DNA from: Tieghemiomyces parasiticus
Lineage: Eukaryota > Kickxellomycota > Dimargaritomycetes > Dimargaritales > Dimargaritaceae
Assembly (NCBI GenBank): GCA_027575765.1
Contig: JANBPT010000364.1
Span: 1 to 40,970, forward strand
Direction of reading: 5' to 3'
DNA length: 40,970 nt
Under the pieces are notes generated by a model, which saw nothing but the letters and a program-made list of their open reading frames with translations, had not been told where the DNA came from and ran no database searches. Made by a program: the position numbers and the translations under genes. This document shows positions 1 through 13,697 of this stretch, in pieces (position 1 is the stretch's first letter; every line of letters begins with the position of its first letter).

Positions 1-3558
<3,558 letters not shown>

Positions 3559-5212
3559 ATGCGTAACGGAAAGGTGTTCTTCGGCGCCCTGGCCCAAGGC
3601 TTGCGCCACTCTACCTGGTGTCCACTCTTCAGAAATAAACCCCGTTGGACGAACCACCGGTTTCCCGGCTCAACTTTACCGTTGGCAGCTTCTCCTTGCA
3701 AAACCTCGTCTCTTTGGCCTTCCATCGTCCCAGTTTGGCGTCGCACCCTGGTCACCACCAAGATGCCCCTCCCTCCCTCGATCCTGTGGATCGACTGCGA
3801 GGTATGTTGCTAGGCCCGATGTCCAATACCGCCGACCTTTGGCATCTCGACCTCTACGCTCGGCATTGCTTATGGGGGCTGCAAGGGGTCGCTGACCGGG
3901 TCGCAACCCCGCCCAAGGATGTGCTAACGGTGCCCTGGTAACTACACACCCGCTCACGCTCCCTCCAACCGGCGCCCTCTTCTTACAACCAGATGACCGG
4001 GCTGGATTTGAATAAGGACCATATCATCGAAGTAGCCGCAATCATCACGGACGCTGATTTGACGATCCTTGCCATGGTAAGTGAGGTGGTATATGTCGTA
4101 CGGCATTCGTTGTTGTAAGCGCCATCATCCATTGTCGAATACAGATAGGAGTCCCTCAACAAAATCTTCATGCTTACCTTCTTGTGCATCTGGCTTACCT
4201 TCTCCCCTACTGTCACCAGGGTCCTAATCTGATCATCCGCCAGGACAAAAGTCTGATGGACGGTATGGACGCATGGAACACTGAGCACCACGGGCAGGTA
4301 GGTTTTAGGGTCCCACGTGGCGTGTAGACTCCCCAAGATCAGCCTTGTCAGGGCTTCCCGCTGCAAGCCCTCGCCACCGCAGTGTACCTTACTGCCACGG
4401 TCGCCCTTGCTATCTGCTAAACCCCCCCACCCTGTCCGTCCCCGCTCGTCTGTGACGATAAGTCTGGCTTAACCGACGCGGTGCTAGCTTCGACTATCAC
4501 GATGGCCGAGGCAGAAAGGCGACTTCTAGACTTCACCAAGTCTTACTTTCCGAAACCGCGTGAGGCTGTACTGGGCGGCAATTCGGTTCACGCCGACCGT
4601 CGTTTCCTGGAAAAGGACATGCCTGCGTTGGCCTCGCATTTACACTATCGCATCATTGGTAAGTCGGTAGTTGTCAACCGAGAGTGGCCCTTTTATGGCC
4701 CCATAACGGACAACGTAGAAGACACGCTGACACTTTGGTTTCGTTAGAGCGATTGTGGCGCAGTCTCAGCAACCGCTTGACTAATAACTGACTACAACGG
4801 TAACCACTCTATTCTACGCCACCCATATATATATTATGTAGATGTCAGTACTGTAGCTGAGCTCTGTAAACGCTGGTACCCGGAAGATAAGCTGTGTCAA
4901 TACCAGAAGCGGGAAGCGCATCGGTACGTGGTTTTATTATGCGGAGAAGTCAAGCGCAAAGAGCCCTAATCCTTCACCCCGATTGACTTCCCTAGCTGGG
5001 TGGCGCGGCTGGTTTGCCAGTTGTAAAAACTTCCCTGCGAGGTATTCTAATTGCCAAATTGCCCAACGGCTAACCACTCTGCTATCAATCATCACTTGCC
5101 CGCCCCCACCCCGCCCCTCAGTGCCCTAGACGACATCAAGGAGAGCATTGGGCAGCTCCGTCACTTACGTCAGTACTTCTTCCGCAAAGACTCGACCCGT
5201 CCTGACCAATAG
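3559..5212 (+). CDS. REX2: Oligoribonuclease, DEDDh 3'-5' exonuclease (REX2/REXO2), six exons
   Basis: Degrades very short RNAs (nanoRNAs) to mononucleotides. Homologues act in mitochondria and in the cytosol or nucleus. Exons: 3559-3801, 3993-4076, 4220-4297, 4463-4658, 4842-4923, 5122-5212, giving 257 residues. All junctions keep frame and rebuild the family core: WIDCEMTGLD, GPNLIIRQ, EHHGQSGLT, GNSVHADRRFLEK, HLHYRIIDVSTV, RRxWYPE-like KRWYPED and HRALDD. Catalytic DEDDh residues are D79, E81, D180, H227 and D232. An in-frame TAG at 3553 fixes 3559 as the first possible ATG. Residues 1-68 contain no Asp or Glu and many Arg/Lys, which is typical of a mitochondrial presequence. A second ATG at 3763 (residue 69) would give a 189-residue form, close to bacterial Orn. 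The fourth exon uses an AAG acceptor (4460-4462). Converges with the methyltransferase gene. Confidence 0.95.
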
Positions 5213-5346
5213 CCCCGACAGGGGCATTGTAAAGTAAAGCTCCTGGTACAGAGCATTTCTGTTGGTGCATATTCACTTGTAGAAGAAGAACCGGCGCAGT
5301 CGAGACCAGATCGCACGACCTACGGTATCTCGTATTCCAGGAGACC

Positions 5347-7325
5347 TCACGGTGACTTGTCTGCTATCGCTCGGGTCACCCGAAAAATATTTATGAGGCC
5401 GGGTTTGCGGAACGTGGGCTCCATTGAATTAAAATCAACAGTTTGGTAGGTTAGTCCATGGAGCTCCAGTTGCTTAAAGAGACGCTCGTCACCGCGGGTG
5501 GAACGGGTCTGGTGGCACAGGTACGCGACGGTGTGAACGTCGGCGTCGAGGATGTGACTCTGCTGCAGAATATCTAGTGACAGGCCATTGGGTGATGGCG
5601 GTGGCGAAGGCATAGAGAGGGTGGTGGTGCGGCGTTAGCAAAACGTGGCCGATTGCCTTATCCTCCGAAGTTCAGAGTTCTTGCTGAGCACTATATTGCA
5701 TGTCTTTGTGAGTAGTCCGCTAGCTTACCGGCGATGGTGGCGACGAGAGGTTCGATCAGCCAGTCCACCCAGACGACGTCAGAAGCGAGGATGTAATCAA
5801 ATGGGGACTCCAGTGAATGTATAAAGTCATCGCTGTTGACGAGGATTGTGGTTTGAAGATAATTTTTTTTGGAGGGAGGGTTTAGTAGAGGTCGAGTTAG
5901 CGGAAGGGGGGAGCTTAGGATATACCCAAAAGGCGTGTTTTAAAAATTCCGGAGTTATGATCGGCATCATACCGCTCGTGAGGGACTTCTACTTCAGAAT
6001 TGCGATTCAGCTGATGGCGGCGGAAGCCAGCCAAGCACTTACCGGTGGAGCCAGTCCAAGGGACGAACATGCGTTACGCAGCCTGCAGTGTCTGAAGGAG
6101 CCAATCGAGACCCCGGCACTGGGCTCAGGTTGTTTAAACGGACGACACTAGTGAGTGCCGGAATTGCGAACGCCACGTCCGTGAGTGTGACCTGGGCGCC
6201 GAGGAGAGCGGCTGCGATACCAACGATACCCTGACCAGAGCCCTGAGCGGTAAGAAAATAGACATAACATGATGCGGGAAGCAGATGGTAACGATCGGAT
6301 GTTCAGACGTGAGAGACGAAAAAAAGGGCGGCAGCCTCCGGACGTCTGGCTGGGTGGCAGTACAAGCGCCTAAACCTTAACTGTACACCTTTGACTGGTA
6401 CAAATCAATAAGTAGAGATGGTCTGTTGGCGACATGGGGACAACCGTATCGCCAGTGCGAGGTTCCGTATACTTCGAGTGCCGTACTTACCAATTCTAAT
6501 ACCCGCTTGGCGTGGAGTGGAATGGCTTGACGCTGGTATTCGAGGTATTTGGCCAGCACGAGACTCTGTATTGGTATGGTATGTAGAGTTCAAGGTAGCA
6601 TTGTATCGCGACTCTTTAGAATGCTGGCCCGACAGGATCCATTTAAGGGTATTCTAGTTTTAAGGGCCAAAGTGTGCTCGGTAACTCCAGACCAGACTCC
6701 TACTAGTACTATGAATACAGGAAGCCAAGACTCTCGCATGATTTCCTGGCATGTCGTCTTCGAAGTGCCAATGAAGATTGATACAGGCGTTCAGCCCCAC
6801 CTGGCCACTTACGCAGTCCCATACTACCAAACTCGTCCGCTCAGTGTGCTCAACCTGGACTTCAGACCCCGCGTCACCTTTATCACCCTCCGCTGTCCCC
6901 GACTGTTCAGCTTCGATGGTATCCAAAGCATTGGCTGTCACCTGCTGAAGGAAAATCGGTCGGCCAGCGATGCGAAAGTAAGGGTGGGCCCCGTAGTCCA
7001 CCGAATAGATATCCTTTGGGCTCGCACCCATGGCTGGCTTATTGAGTGGAGGTCGTTGTACATTACAAAGCTCTTCCGACATTCTCGCTTCCCAGTTGCC
7101 AAGAGGGCCCTGGGGAGCCACGGTGGGGGAAGCGGTCGGCTTGGTAAAGTTGAAATGCGGCCATTCCGGCCCAGGGAGTAGGAGCATGGGACGGAGTTCA
7201 AGCATGTCTATTGCCGAACTGTCCAGCTGGGAACGGATTAAAATTGGTACGTCCCCGATGGATTGGGCAGTGTCAAAAGAGGAAATGCGGAGAACGGGGG
7301 GGGAGCGTCGGCCAAACAGAGACAT
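5347..7325 (-). CDS. METTL21-like protein methyltransferase (Methyltransf_16 family), five exons
   Basis: S-adenosylmethionine-dependent methyltransferase of the seven-beta-strand family that mostly methylates lysines of elongation factors and chaperones. Exons in transcript order: 7325-6813, 6565-6491, 6242-6043, 5832-5729, 5573-5347, giving 372 residues. Exon 1 ends in VVWDC and joins SLVLAKYLE, rebuilding the family's VWDxxxVLAKYLE segment. Next come ELGSGQGIVGI (motif I, residues 195-205, split by an intron), the acidic post-I residue in TLTD (D218), PLDW, DYILASDVVW (275-284), EPLVATI, and HQTRSTRGDERLF near the C-terminus, typical of METTL21/EFM-type enzymes. All phases agree. The N-terminal 160 residues are longer than in many relatives and contain Ser/Pro/Glu-rich inserts. 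The substrate cannot be told from sequence. Only 134 bp separate its stop codon from that of REX2. Exon 1's start is the ATG at 7325-7323; an upstream non-coding exon is possible. Confidence 0.88.
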
Positions 7326-8789
7326 CCCTTAATCCGTCTCCGTCTTGGAAAGCCACGGCCCCAATAGGGCAGACAGTAGAGCCCTGGAGGGGCTTTCATT
7401 ATCGGATGGCGATAGTGTCAAGTATCACGATAGACTACGCCTGCCATTGGGATTTCTATGGCACTGTTTATAAGCTCGGTTTCCTTCGTTCTTTACGCCT
7501 AGCTGATAAAAACGTGGCTGAGTTGGCTAACAAGGTAGCGCTTAAATTGCATGTCAATTCCCACTGAGAGACCATGGTGGACCATGGCGCAACGTATATC
7601 GAACCGTCTGCTGGCACTGCTAGTGCCATTTTGGGAACTCACAGGCGCCAGTCCTGGCATCAACAGTGAGATAGCACTGACCAGCACATATAATCCCAGG
7701 TTAATCGTCTGCTGTCTAGCCGGGATATTACTACCAGCAGGGCCTGAGACATGTCAATACCAGTACTTTTATATAGGGGGTCAAACCCGTGGGTCGTCTA
7801 TGAAGGAGTTTTGGCCCGTATGGAGGCCTGTTGGTCATTTGGGGCTTGTGTTTCAACAAGGGTCAATTGACCAATATGACGAGAACACATGTAGTATACC
7901 TCAATATATATTAGGATTATAAGAGCATACTGAGGAGGCCACACAGCCTGATCGGGTGGGTGGACCGGGTAAGGACGGGGGCTTGGTATATGGGCAAGCC
8001 AGCTCCTTAGGATAGGGTATTGTCCAATAGGGGGGTACTTCGAGTCCATAGAGATTTAGGACCTTGACCCCATAGCTGGAGGCCATGTATAGCACGTCAA
8101 AAGATGTAAATAAACCAACATCCTTCGTAACAAAATTATAACGGCATCCCTACCTTGTGGTGGCACCCTTGAGGTTGAGCGTATATTCCCATACGGTGGC
8201 CGGCAGGTCAATTCCCTTTTACCGAATCCGGTATCTGTTTTGGAAGGCGGAGCGGATGCAATGGACACCACTACCACTCCCTTTCTGGCCCTGCTTTAAT
8301 TCCCCGCTCCCCACTTAAAAGTTCCCACCCCGCTCGCCCCCCCCCCCACTGTCAAGACACTAGCAAGCGAAGCGCATCTGCCAGAATCTACAAGCCACAC
8401 ATTCAAGTCCGCCCATTAGCAGGGGCTGGTTACATGTGTGAGCTGCTGTTCACGCTTACTGGGCCACTGCTCTTCCTTACACCAATATTTTAATTTGATT
8501 CCGGGGGCATGAAAAATCGTATTGCATCTCCGTTCACTAGTTACAGTTCCATTTCTTGCCTTGCCACTCGGCCGTGTTCCTGCCATCTGGCTAACCTCTT
8601 GACATTGGGTGTCACGCTTACCGCTCGTGACCGAGTATCGGTCCCAGGCATGCTCTGCCGCACCCACGTCTAGCTGCTTATTCCCCCTCACTCTTATTGA
8701 CCTATTCGCTCCAGCGCCTAGAGAACCTTGTGTCCTGTATTGGCCTGACTGTTCATGTTTTTTTACTCGTCGCCTACGCTTACCCAACC
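7326..8789. other. Intergenic region between divergent methyltransferase and UPF0658-like genes
   Basis: About 1.46 kb, presumably a two-way promoter region. It includes a run of eleven C at 8337-8347. Several short frames are open on both strands (for example 7551-7922 plus), but none shows a recognisable domain or fits splice phases to a neighbour. I see no RNA gene. Confidence 0.6.
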
Positions 8790-10256
8790 ATGCCAACTCT
8801 TTCTTTGACCCAGCCGCTAATTAAGGTAGGTAGGAGGGGTGCCGCCAGTGGACCGGCCCGAACCTTGGAGAACGGTCACCGTAGCGACCACTTAGCTTAC
8901 CGTAGAAAAAAGCGAAACCATAAAGTCTACGCGCGCTCCTTGTCTAAACCCTGCTTCCGCTCCCTCCCGTGCAACGTATGCCCTACTCTCTGATGTCCCG
9001 CTGGCCCTCGCTCATTCACCAATTGCCAGCGGCGTATCCGCGGGGTCCCCAATTCCTTCTGGGCTCAAATATACCTACTTTTAGCAGTCCTTGAGACCGT
9101 TGTCGTGCTGATTATCCAGATTGTCAACATCGCCAACACCGCCGCGGACGACTCTGTCGACGCATGGTCCAACACCAAGACCGTATCGAGCGGATCCATA
9201 TTGGTGTATGACTCGCTCTTCATCGTAGGACAGCTCTTCTTCGTTGTTATTGCCTGGGAGGCGGTAAGTCCGGGCGTAAAAGGAGGCCAACTAACCGCTA
9301 GGCAGATGTCGAACTCTCTCGATGCCATGGGTAGTATGCAGTTATAATGACCATTATTAGCTGGCCCAGTCCCCACCTGTACTTCCTTTGGCGGTTGACT
9401 CACATGGCTATTTCTGCAATTCCTCCCGCACCACCAGGTCGCCCACAAGAACACCATCCAGGTCATCGCGACGACCTGTTTCAACTGTCTACTCTTCGTC
9501 TACGCGCTCATCCAGTATTTCAACAACGTCAACATCGCCCCGGCCGACAGCACGGCGTCGAACCTCCTGGTCCTCCGGCTATGCTTAGGCGCCATCACCG
9601 GTGTGTGCTCGATCGCGTTTGCAGCCCTGACGTGGGAGCTCTTCCTAGATTTCGGCTGGAAGATCTTCAAGAAGTTGGGCGCCGACCTCGCGGTGCGCAC
9701 CATGTTCAAGCGGCGACAGGTGCTCATCACGCTCTTCAAGCTGGATGTGTTCTTTTTCGTTGGTTACGCCATCCAGACGGCGACACTGGTGCTTAAAGTG
9801 ACGGACGCCGAGACGTGGGTGCAGATCGGGGTGGTGATGCCCGGAAGTGTACTGGTGCTGACCCTGGGATTTTACGCTCTGCACTGGGAGCACGCCCGGT
9901 GCATGCTGGTGGTCATGTTCTGTCTAGCAGTGTCCCCGGCTTACTTTATTTATCGCCTAGTGCGCATGTATACGGTGGGCAACCACGGTACTATGGACCC
10001 CTACTGGGATACCCGTGAGTACCTGCTCTTCTTCATCATCGTCAACATCGTGCTCATCCTGGGCACCCTGTACAGCTGCTGGCTGTGCTACCGAGATTTT
10101 GGTAAGGGCCTTAAGACCCGGACCCTTGATTACCAGAACGGCAAGGTTAAGGCCCAGGTGGACGCGGAATCCACCGACGCTGCGGCGTTCACTCCCGGCC
10201 ATGCCGCCACTCACCTGCCCAAATCCGAGAACCGCGACCGGTGGCAGCTCGAGTAA
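8790..10256 (+). CDS. UPF0658-type Golgi/endomembrane multi-pass protein, three exons
   Basis: Polytopic membrane protein resembling the fungal UPF0658 family, whose fission-yeast members are annotated as Golgi membrane proteins; molecular function unknown. Exons: 8790-8825 (only 12 codons), 9030-9263, 9438-10256; 362 residues, all junctions in phase 0. Around eight hydrophobic segments: near residues 24-48 (IYLLLAVLETVVVLIIQ), 67-91, 95-118, 131-158, then KLDVFFFVGYAIQTATLVL, a VVMPGSVLVLTLGFYAL segment, MLVVMFCLAVSPAYFIYRLV and LLFFIIVNIVLILGTLYSCW. The exon 2/3 junction rebuilds WEAVAHKNTIQVI. The C-terminal tail is hydrophilic. Start choice: 8790 is the only ATG in that open frame, and its exon ends in AAG before GTAGGT. 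Exon 2 is preceded by a CCAG acceptor at 9026-9029. The short first exon is the least certain part. A candidate AATAAA lies 131 nt after the stop. Confidence 0.88.
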
Positions 10257-10799
10257 TTATTCTGTGCCAGGTTATCTTCCAGGTGGATATACCTGCATCG
10301 CACTCTCTCTACTTACCTTTCGCTCTGTAATTGCATACCTTTTTTTTCACTGCTCTCATTTGTATTTCTGCCAGTTCGCATTCCTAAATAAACCGTTATT
10401 CCGGTCGGGCTTTGGAAACCGAACAATAGGATCGGGACACAACTTAACTGGCCATGAAAGAAGGGGAAGGCGAAGGTATACATCGTTGTACTTCACTCTA
10501 CGCCCCGCAGCGCCCATAGCAATTCTTATCTAGCCTGGCCATTACATTATTACCGTATTCACGGCCAGCCGTGGGGCTTCCTTGTGCACACAACCCCAAC
10601 ACAGGAACCTTAGCCCTCCGTCCAGCCCCAAATTCACATTACGCAGTCTCGTTTCTATCCTTTCACTTCGCCTCTGCATCCCTTCACCACCTGACCTTGC
10701 TCATCCTTATACCCTGTTCAGTGTCAATTCCGGCCGTTCATCTCGCCTTCTCTTCATCCTTCCCACCTCGACATTTACTAGCCTCTAGACCGGAATGCG
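10257..10799. other. Intergenic: 3' UTR of UPF0658-like gene and promoter of ROGDI-like gene
   Basis: About 540 bp between tandem genes. It holds a candidate poly(A) signal near its left end and CT-rich sequence towards the right (about 10620-10780), typical of fungal promoter and transcription-start regions. No coding segment recognised. Confidence 0.6.
10387..10392 (+). terminator. Candidate poly(A) signal (AATAAA) for the UPF0658-like gene
   Basis: An exact AATAAA hexamer lies 131 nt downstream of the stop at 10256, in T-rich sequence. Position and strand suit a 3'-end processing signal; this is inferred from the motif only. Confidence 0.45.
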
Positions 10800-12752
10800 A
10801 TGCGGTCTTCAACCGCTCCGGCTCAACCGGCCGCCGTCCTGGAACTCGAAAATGCGGTAGGTCCCATGATCCCCCCTTAGGTCCGACCTTATCGTAGCAA
10901 ACCGCAGCCCCCAGAGATATCCTTGCTGCGCCGCTTGCCGGGATACCTACCCGGTTGCCTTTAACAGTCCCCTTGTAACGCCAACACGATACCATAACGT
11001 GTACCACGGAACCCTTACTATGAACCGCCGGTAAAGAAAATCGAAGAGCGATGGCTTATCGAGCAAGAGACAGCAGCCGTGACGGAGGAGGTCAAATTAC
11101 AGCTACAGATGGTATGTCTCCATCGGTGAACCCAGGAATAGTTCTTGGCCCACGAGCTCTACGGCCATCGTTGAGGCCATTGCCGGTGACATTATGGTAC
11201 ACTAATCTCGACAATACGTGGATACATCACGACCTCGTCCACACCAGGCTCTCCTCGCACTCGGCAGTACACCGCCAGGTAATCCAGGACCGTTTTACAC
11301 GGTAGACCGTACTACCCATGGCACGGGCGGCGTCATTTTCTGGCCAATTTAGGCCCCTTTTTACCGACAACCGCCGATTCTATCTAACCGTGCGCCACTA
11401 ATTATAAACCCAATCATACCATGCCCACAGACGACGGCCAAGAGAAGGGCGCCGGTTCGACCCTCGCAATATCATCGCCCACGTAAGCTGCCTTCTTTTT
11501 TTCCTGCCTCACCTCGTTGCTTTCGGACCGCCTCCCTCCCTACCCTTACGCCTTGGGACGACCTGACACACCTTATACCGTATTGTTCCGGTCACCTTCT
11601 GCCCACTTATTCCCAGGAACGAAAGTATCAAGGGCTTCGTGTCCATCTTCGGCAGCCAGATCACGAAAGGGGTAAGCAATCATGCCTTGTAGGTAGAGCA
11701 GACGGTACTCCCATGAGGGCCATCCTGGCAAAGTGCTGGGGGTGGCTTATAAAACACTCTAGTTTGTCCGCCCAGCCTTAACAGCCGACCTTCCACTTGA
11801 TACATCGGCCCTTGGGTCAATTTTGCCTCACTCAGGAACTCCACATTCACTTGCCCAAGTTTACCAAGGGTCGGCCCGTAGTCGCCCGCATCAAGGCGAA
11901 CGCCCCGGTCGTGATTCCACAGGTAATGTCTAAGTAAACGCCCCGGAAGCACGAACCATTTCGTTCGATCCTATCGTTCTGGTTCTATTGAACCCCAATT
12001 CAATACCGAACCACCGGCTCTAACCACAACACACCCCTTGCCTTAACCTTTACTCACCACTAGCTCCGCGACGTTAACAACTACCTCCAATTGGCCCTCG
12101 AACACCTAGGCACAGAACCTGCTCCGGACAGCGCTGCCCGTGCTCTGGACTATATGGAAGACCTGCTGGATCTAATCGAGCGGACGCTGGCCATCTTTGA
12201 AGGCAACCTCAGCGCGGCAATCCATTACCCTGTCAGGGTAGGTTACATTAATAATTAATGAAAGGCCTGGCGAAATATGGCTGCTGGTAGTCGAACCCTT
12301 ATTGTGGTAAGCTAACCCCCCAAACGAAATCACTCTCCCCTGTCTTCCCCCACTGCCATCACCCCCACGCCACCTAGCGATTGGACCCGCCCCTACCAGG
12401 TAACCTTGTACTCGAGTTTTTTATCAACCACGCCAATTTCATCACCAAGGTTCACGTTGTAGATGACCCAACTGCTGTGCCTAAGCACGGTCTATTCCCG
12501 GCCCTAAGTCGGCTCCGGCCGCACCATCACCACCACCACCCAAACCAATCGCCTGCCACCCACACCGCGTCCGACTTTGAGACGGTCACCGGTACTGTCC
12601 ACCAGGTTTCCATCGAGACGATATATCCCTACCTCGACACGGTCCGGGCTTCTCTGGCCAAGGCCCAGTTCCTCGTATCCGATATGATCAAGAAGTTTTT
12701 GGTGTTTGTCACACTGGATGACGAAGCCTACGAGGCGTTTTCTGCAGCCTAG
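10800..12752 (+). CDS. ROGDI/RAV2-like leucine-zipper protein (RAVE-type V-ATPase assembly factor), eight exons
   Basis: Rav2/ROGDI proteins are subunits of the RAVE complex, which promotes reassembly of the V-ATPase V1 and Vo sectors. Exons: 10800-10856, 11037-11111, 11248-11278 (31 nt), 11431-11482, 11617-11671, 11836-11922, 12064-12237, 12378-12752; 301 residues, the family's usual length, with all phases consistent. Segments matching ROGDI in order: IEERWLIEQETAAVTEEV (human ROGDI has FRWLLHDEVHAVL), LAISSPTNESIKGFVSIFG (human KGVLTLQG), LHIHLPKF, LRDVNNYLQLALEHL, then RRLDPPLPGNLVLEFFI (human FAPALPSDLLVNVYI), a disordered loop with six His, and VHQVSIETIYPYLDTVRASL followed by a C-terminal amphipathic stretch. 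Exon 2 uses an AAG acceptor (11034-11036). An alternative ATG at 10795 is in another frame. Family call fairly secure; exon 1 and the micro-exon need RNA evidence. Confidence 0.84.
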
Positions 12753-13697
12753 TCAGCCTGCAGCTTATTTTTTTGTGAATATTCAGGCTCAAGTTGCGGC
12801 AAGGAAAAGTGAACCAGCAGCCCCCCCCCCAGACCAAAATAAATTGCGTACGAACGGGTTGGGCTACGAGCTCTCTTCCGGCTTATTCAATTTCCGATTA
12901 GACTACCGTCGGCATTGCTCAGCTCCCCATAAACGACCAGGCAGCCCTGCCAAACCTCTCTCACTGATTACTTGGGCGCGGCAACCATCACGGGTACACG
13001 TTCTGGTAAGCCACCAAGTCATGAGTTAAAAAATGGACCCGGCCGGGCTAAAACTCATTAACGTTGCGATTTCGCGGTGTAAATGAAGGTAAGGGGTAAG
13101 ATGCTCAGGCTCAGCACCACGATGCGGAGTGGGACGCTCCCTTTTGGGTTCCATACTGCCAGCGGCTCGTCCCACAGTCGGGGCTTCACCTTCCGGCCAG
13201 CCTGTTTGTTGTGGCATTCACAGGCCTCACGCGCGCACGCGTAAATCTCCCGCCCACAGGCCCTCGCGTCGACCGGCGGAAGGGCAGGCAGAGGTTGGAG
13301 GCCCGTGTGGGTACTTTGGTCCCCACGCTCGATGGCGGAGCTGCGGAAGTTCTTACAGAAGGGTTTCCAAGTGGGCTTCCTTCAGGGCAGTCCAATGCCG
13401 TGTATGCTGGACCTATCCCTTGTTCACAATCAGGTCTGCCTAGCCACCAATTGGCATCGTTTGGCCGCTTTCCCCTTGCACAACACCATTTTATTAGCAG
13501 CTGGCTAGCCATAGCCCCTTCGGCCCTTAATCTCTGCCGGCACCCTATCGTTTACATTTCTTATCCACCAGACCAACCCCGTTACTCTCCGCATCACCAT
13601 AGTTACAACGAAAAACCACGGACGACAGTGGTGGCACACCACTGACCACGCAGATTCGCCGCCATTCTTATTATTATCTACGCATTCTCTGCAGACC
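12753..13697. other. Intergenic between ROGDI-like gene and SMC5
   Basis: About 945 bp. It contains a run of ten C at 12821-12830 and a candidate AATAAA at 12838-12843, just after the ROGDI-like stop. An open frame at 13305-13508 and an overlapping one at 13211-13645 match nothing I recognise, and no splice arrangement links them to SMC5. Confidence 0.55.
12838..12843 (+). terminator. Candidate poly(A) signal (AATAAA) for the ROGDI-like gene
   Basis: An exact AATAAA lies 86 nt after the stop at 12752, directly downstream of a ten-C run. Motif-based inference only. Confidence 0.45.

Noticed and set aside
5065..5092. tRNA D-arm-like sequence on the minus strand inside REX2 intron 5
   Set aside because: No T-arm with a GGTTCGA-type B box follows, and the acceptor stem cannot be paired.
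9084..9087. TTTTAG acceptor as the start of UPF0658-like exon 2
   Set aside because: The frame continues upstream through a hydrophobic WAQIYLLLAVLE segment that belongs to the first membrane helix, so the acceptor must lie further left (9029).
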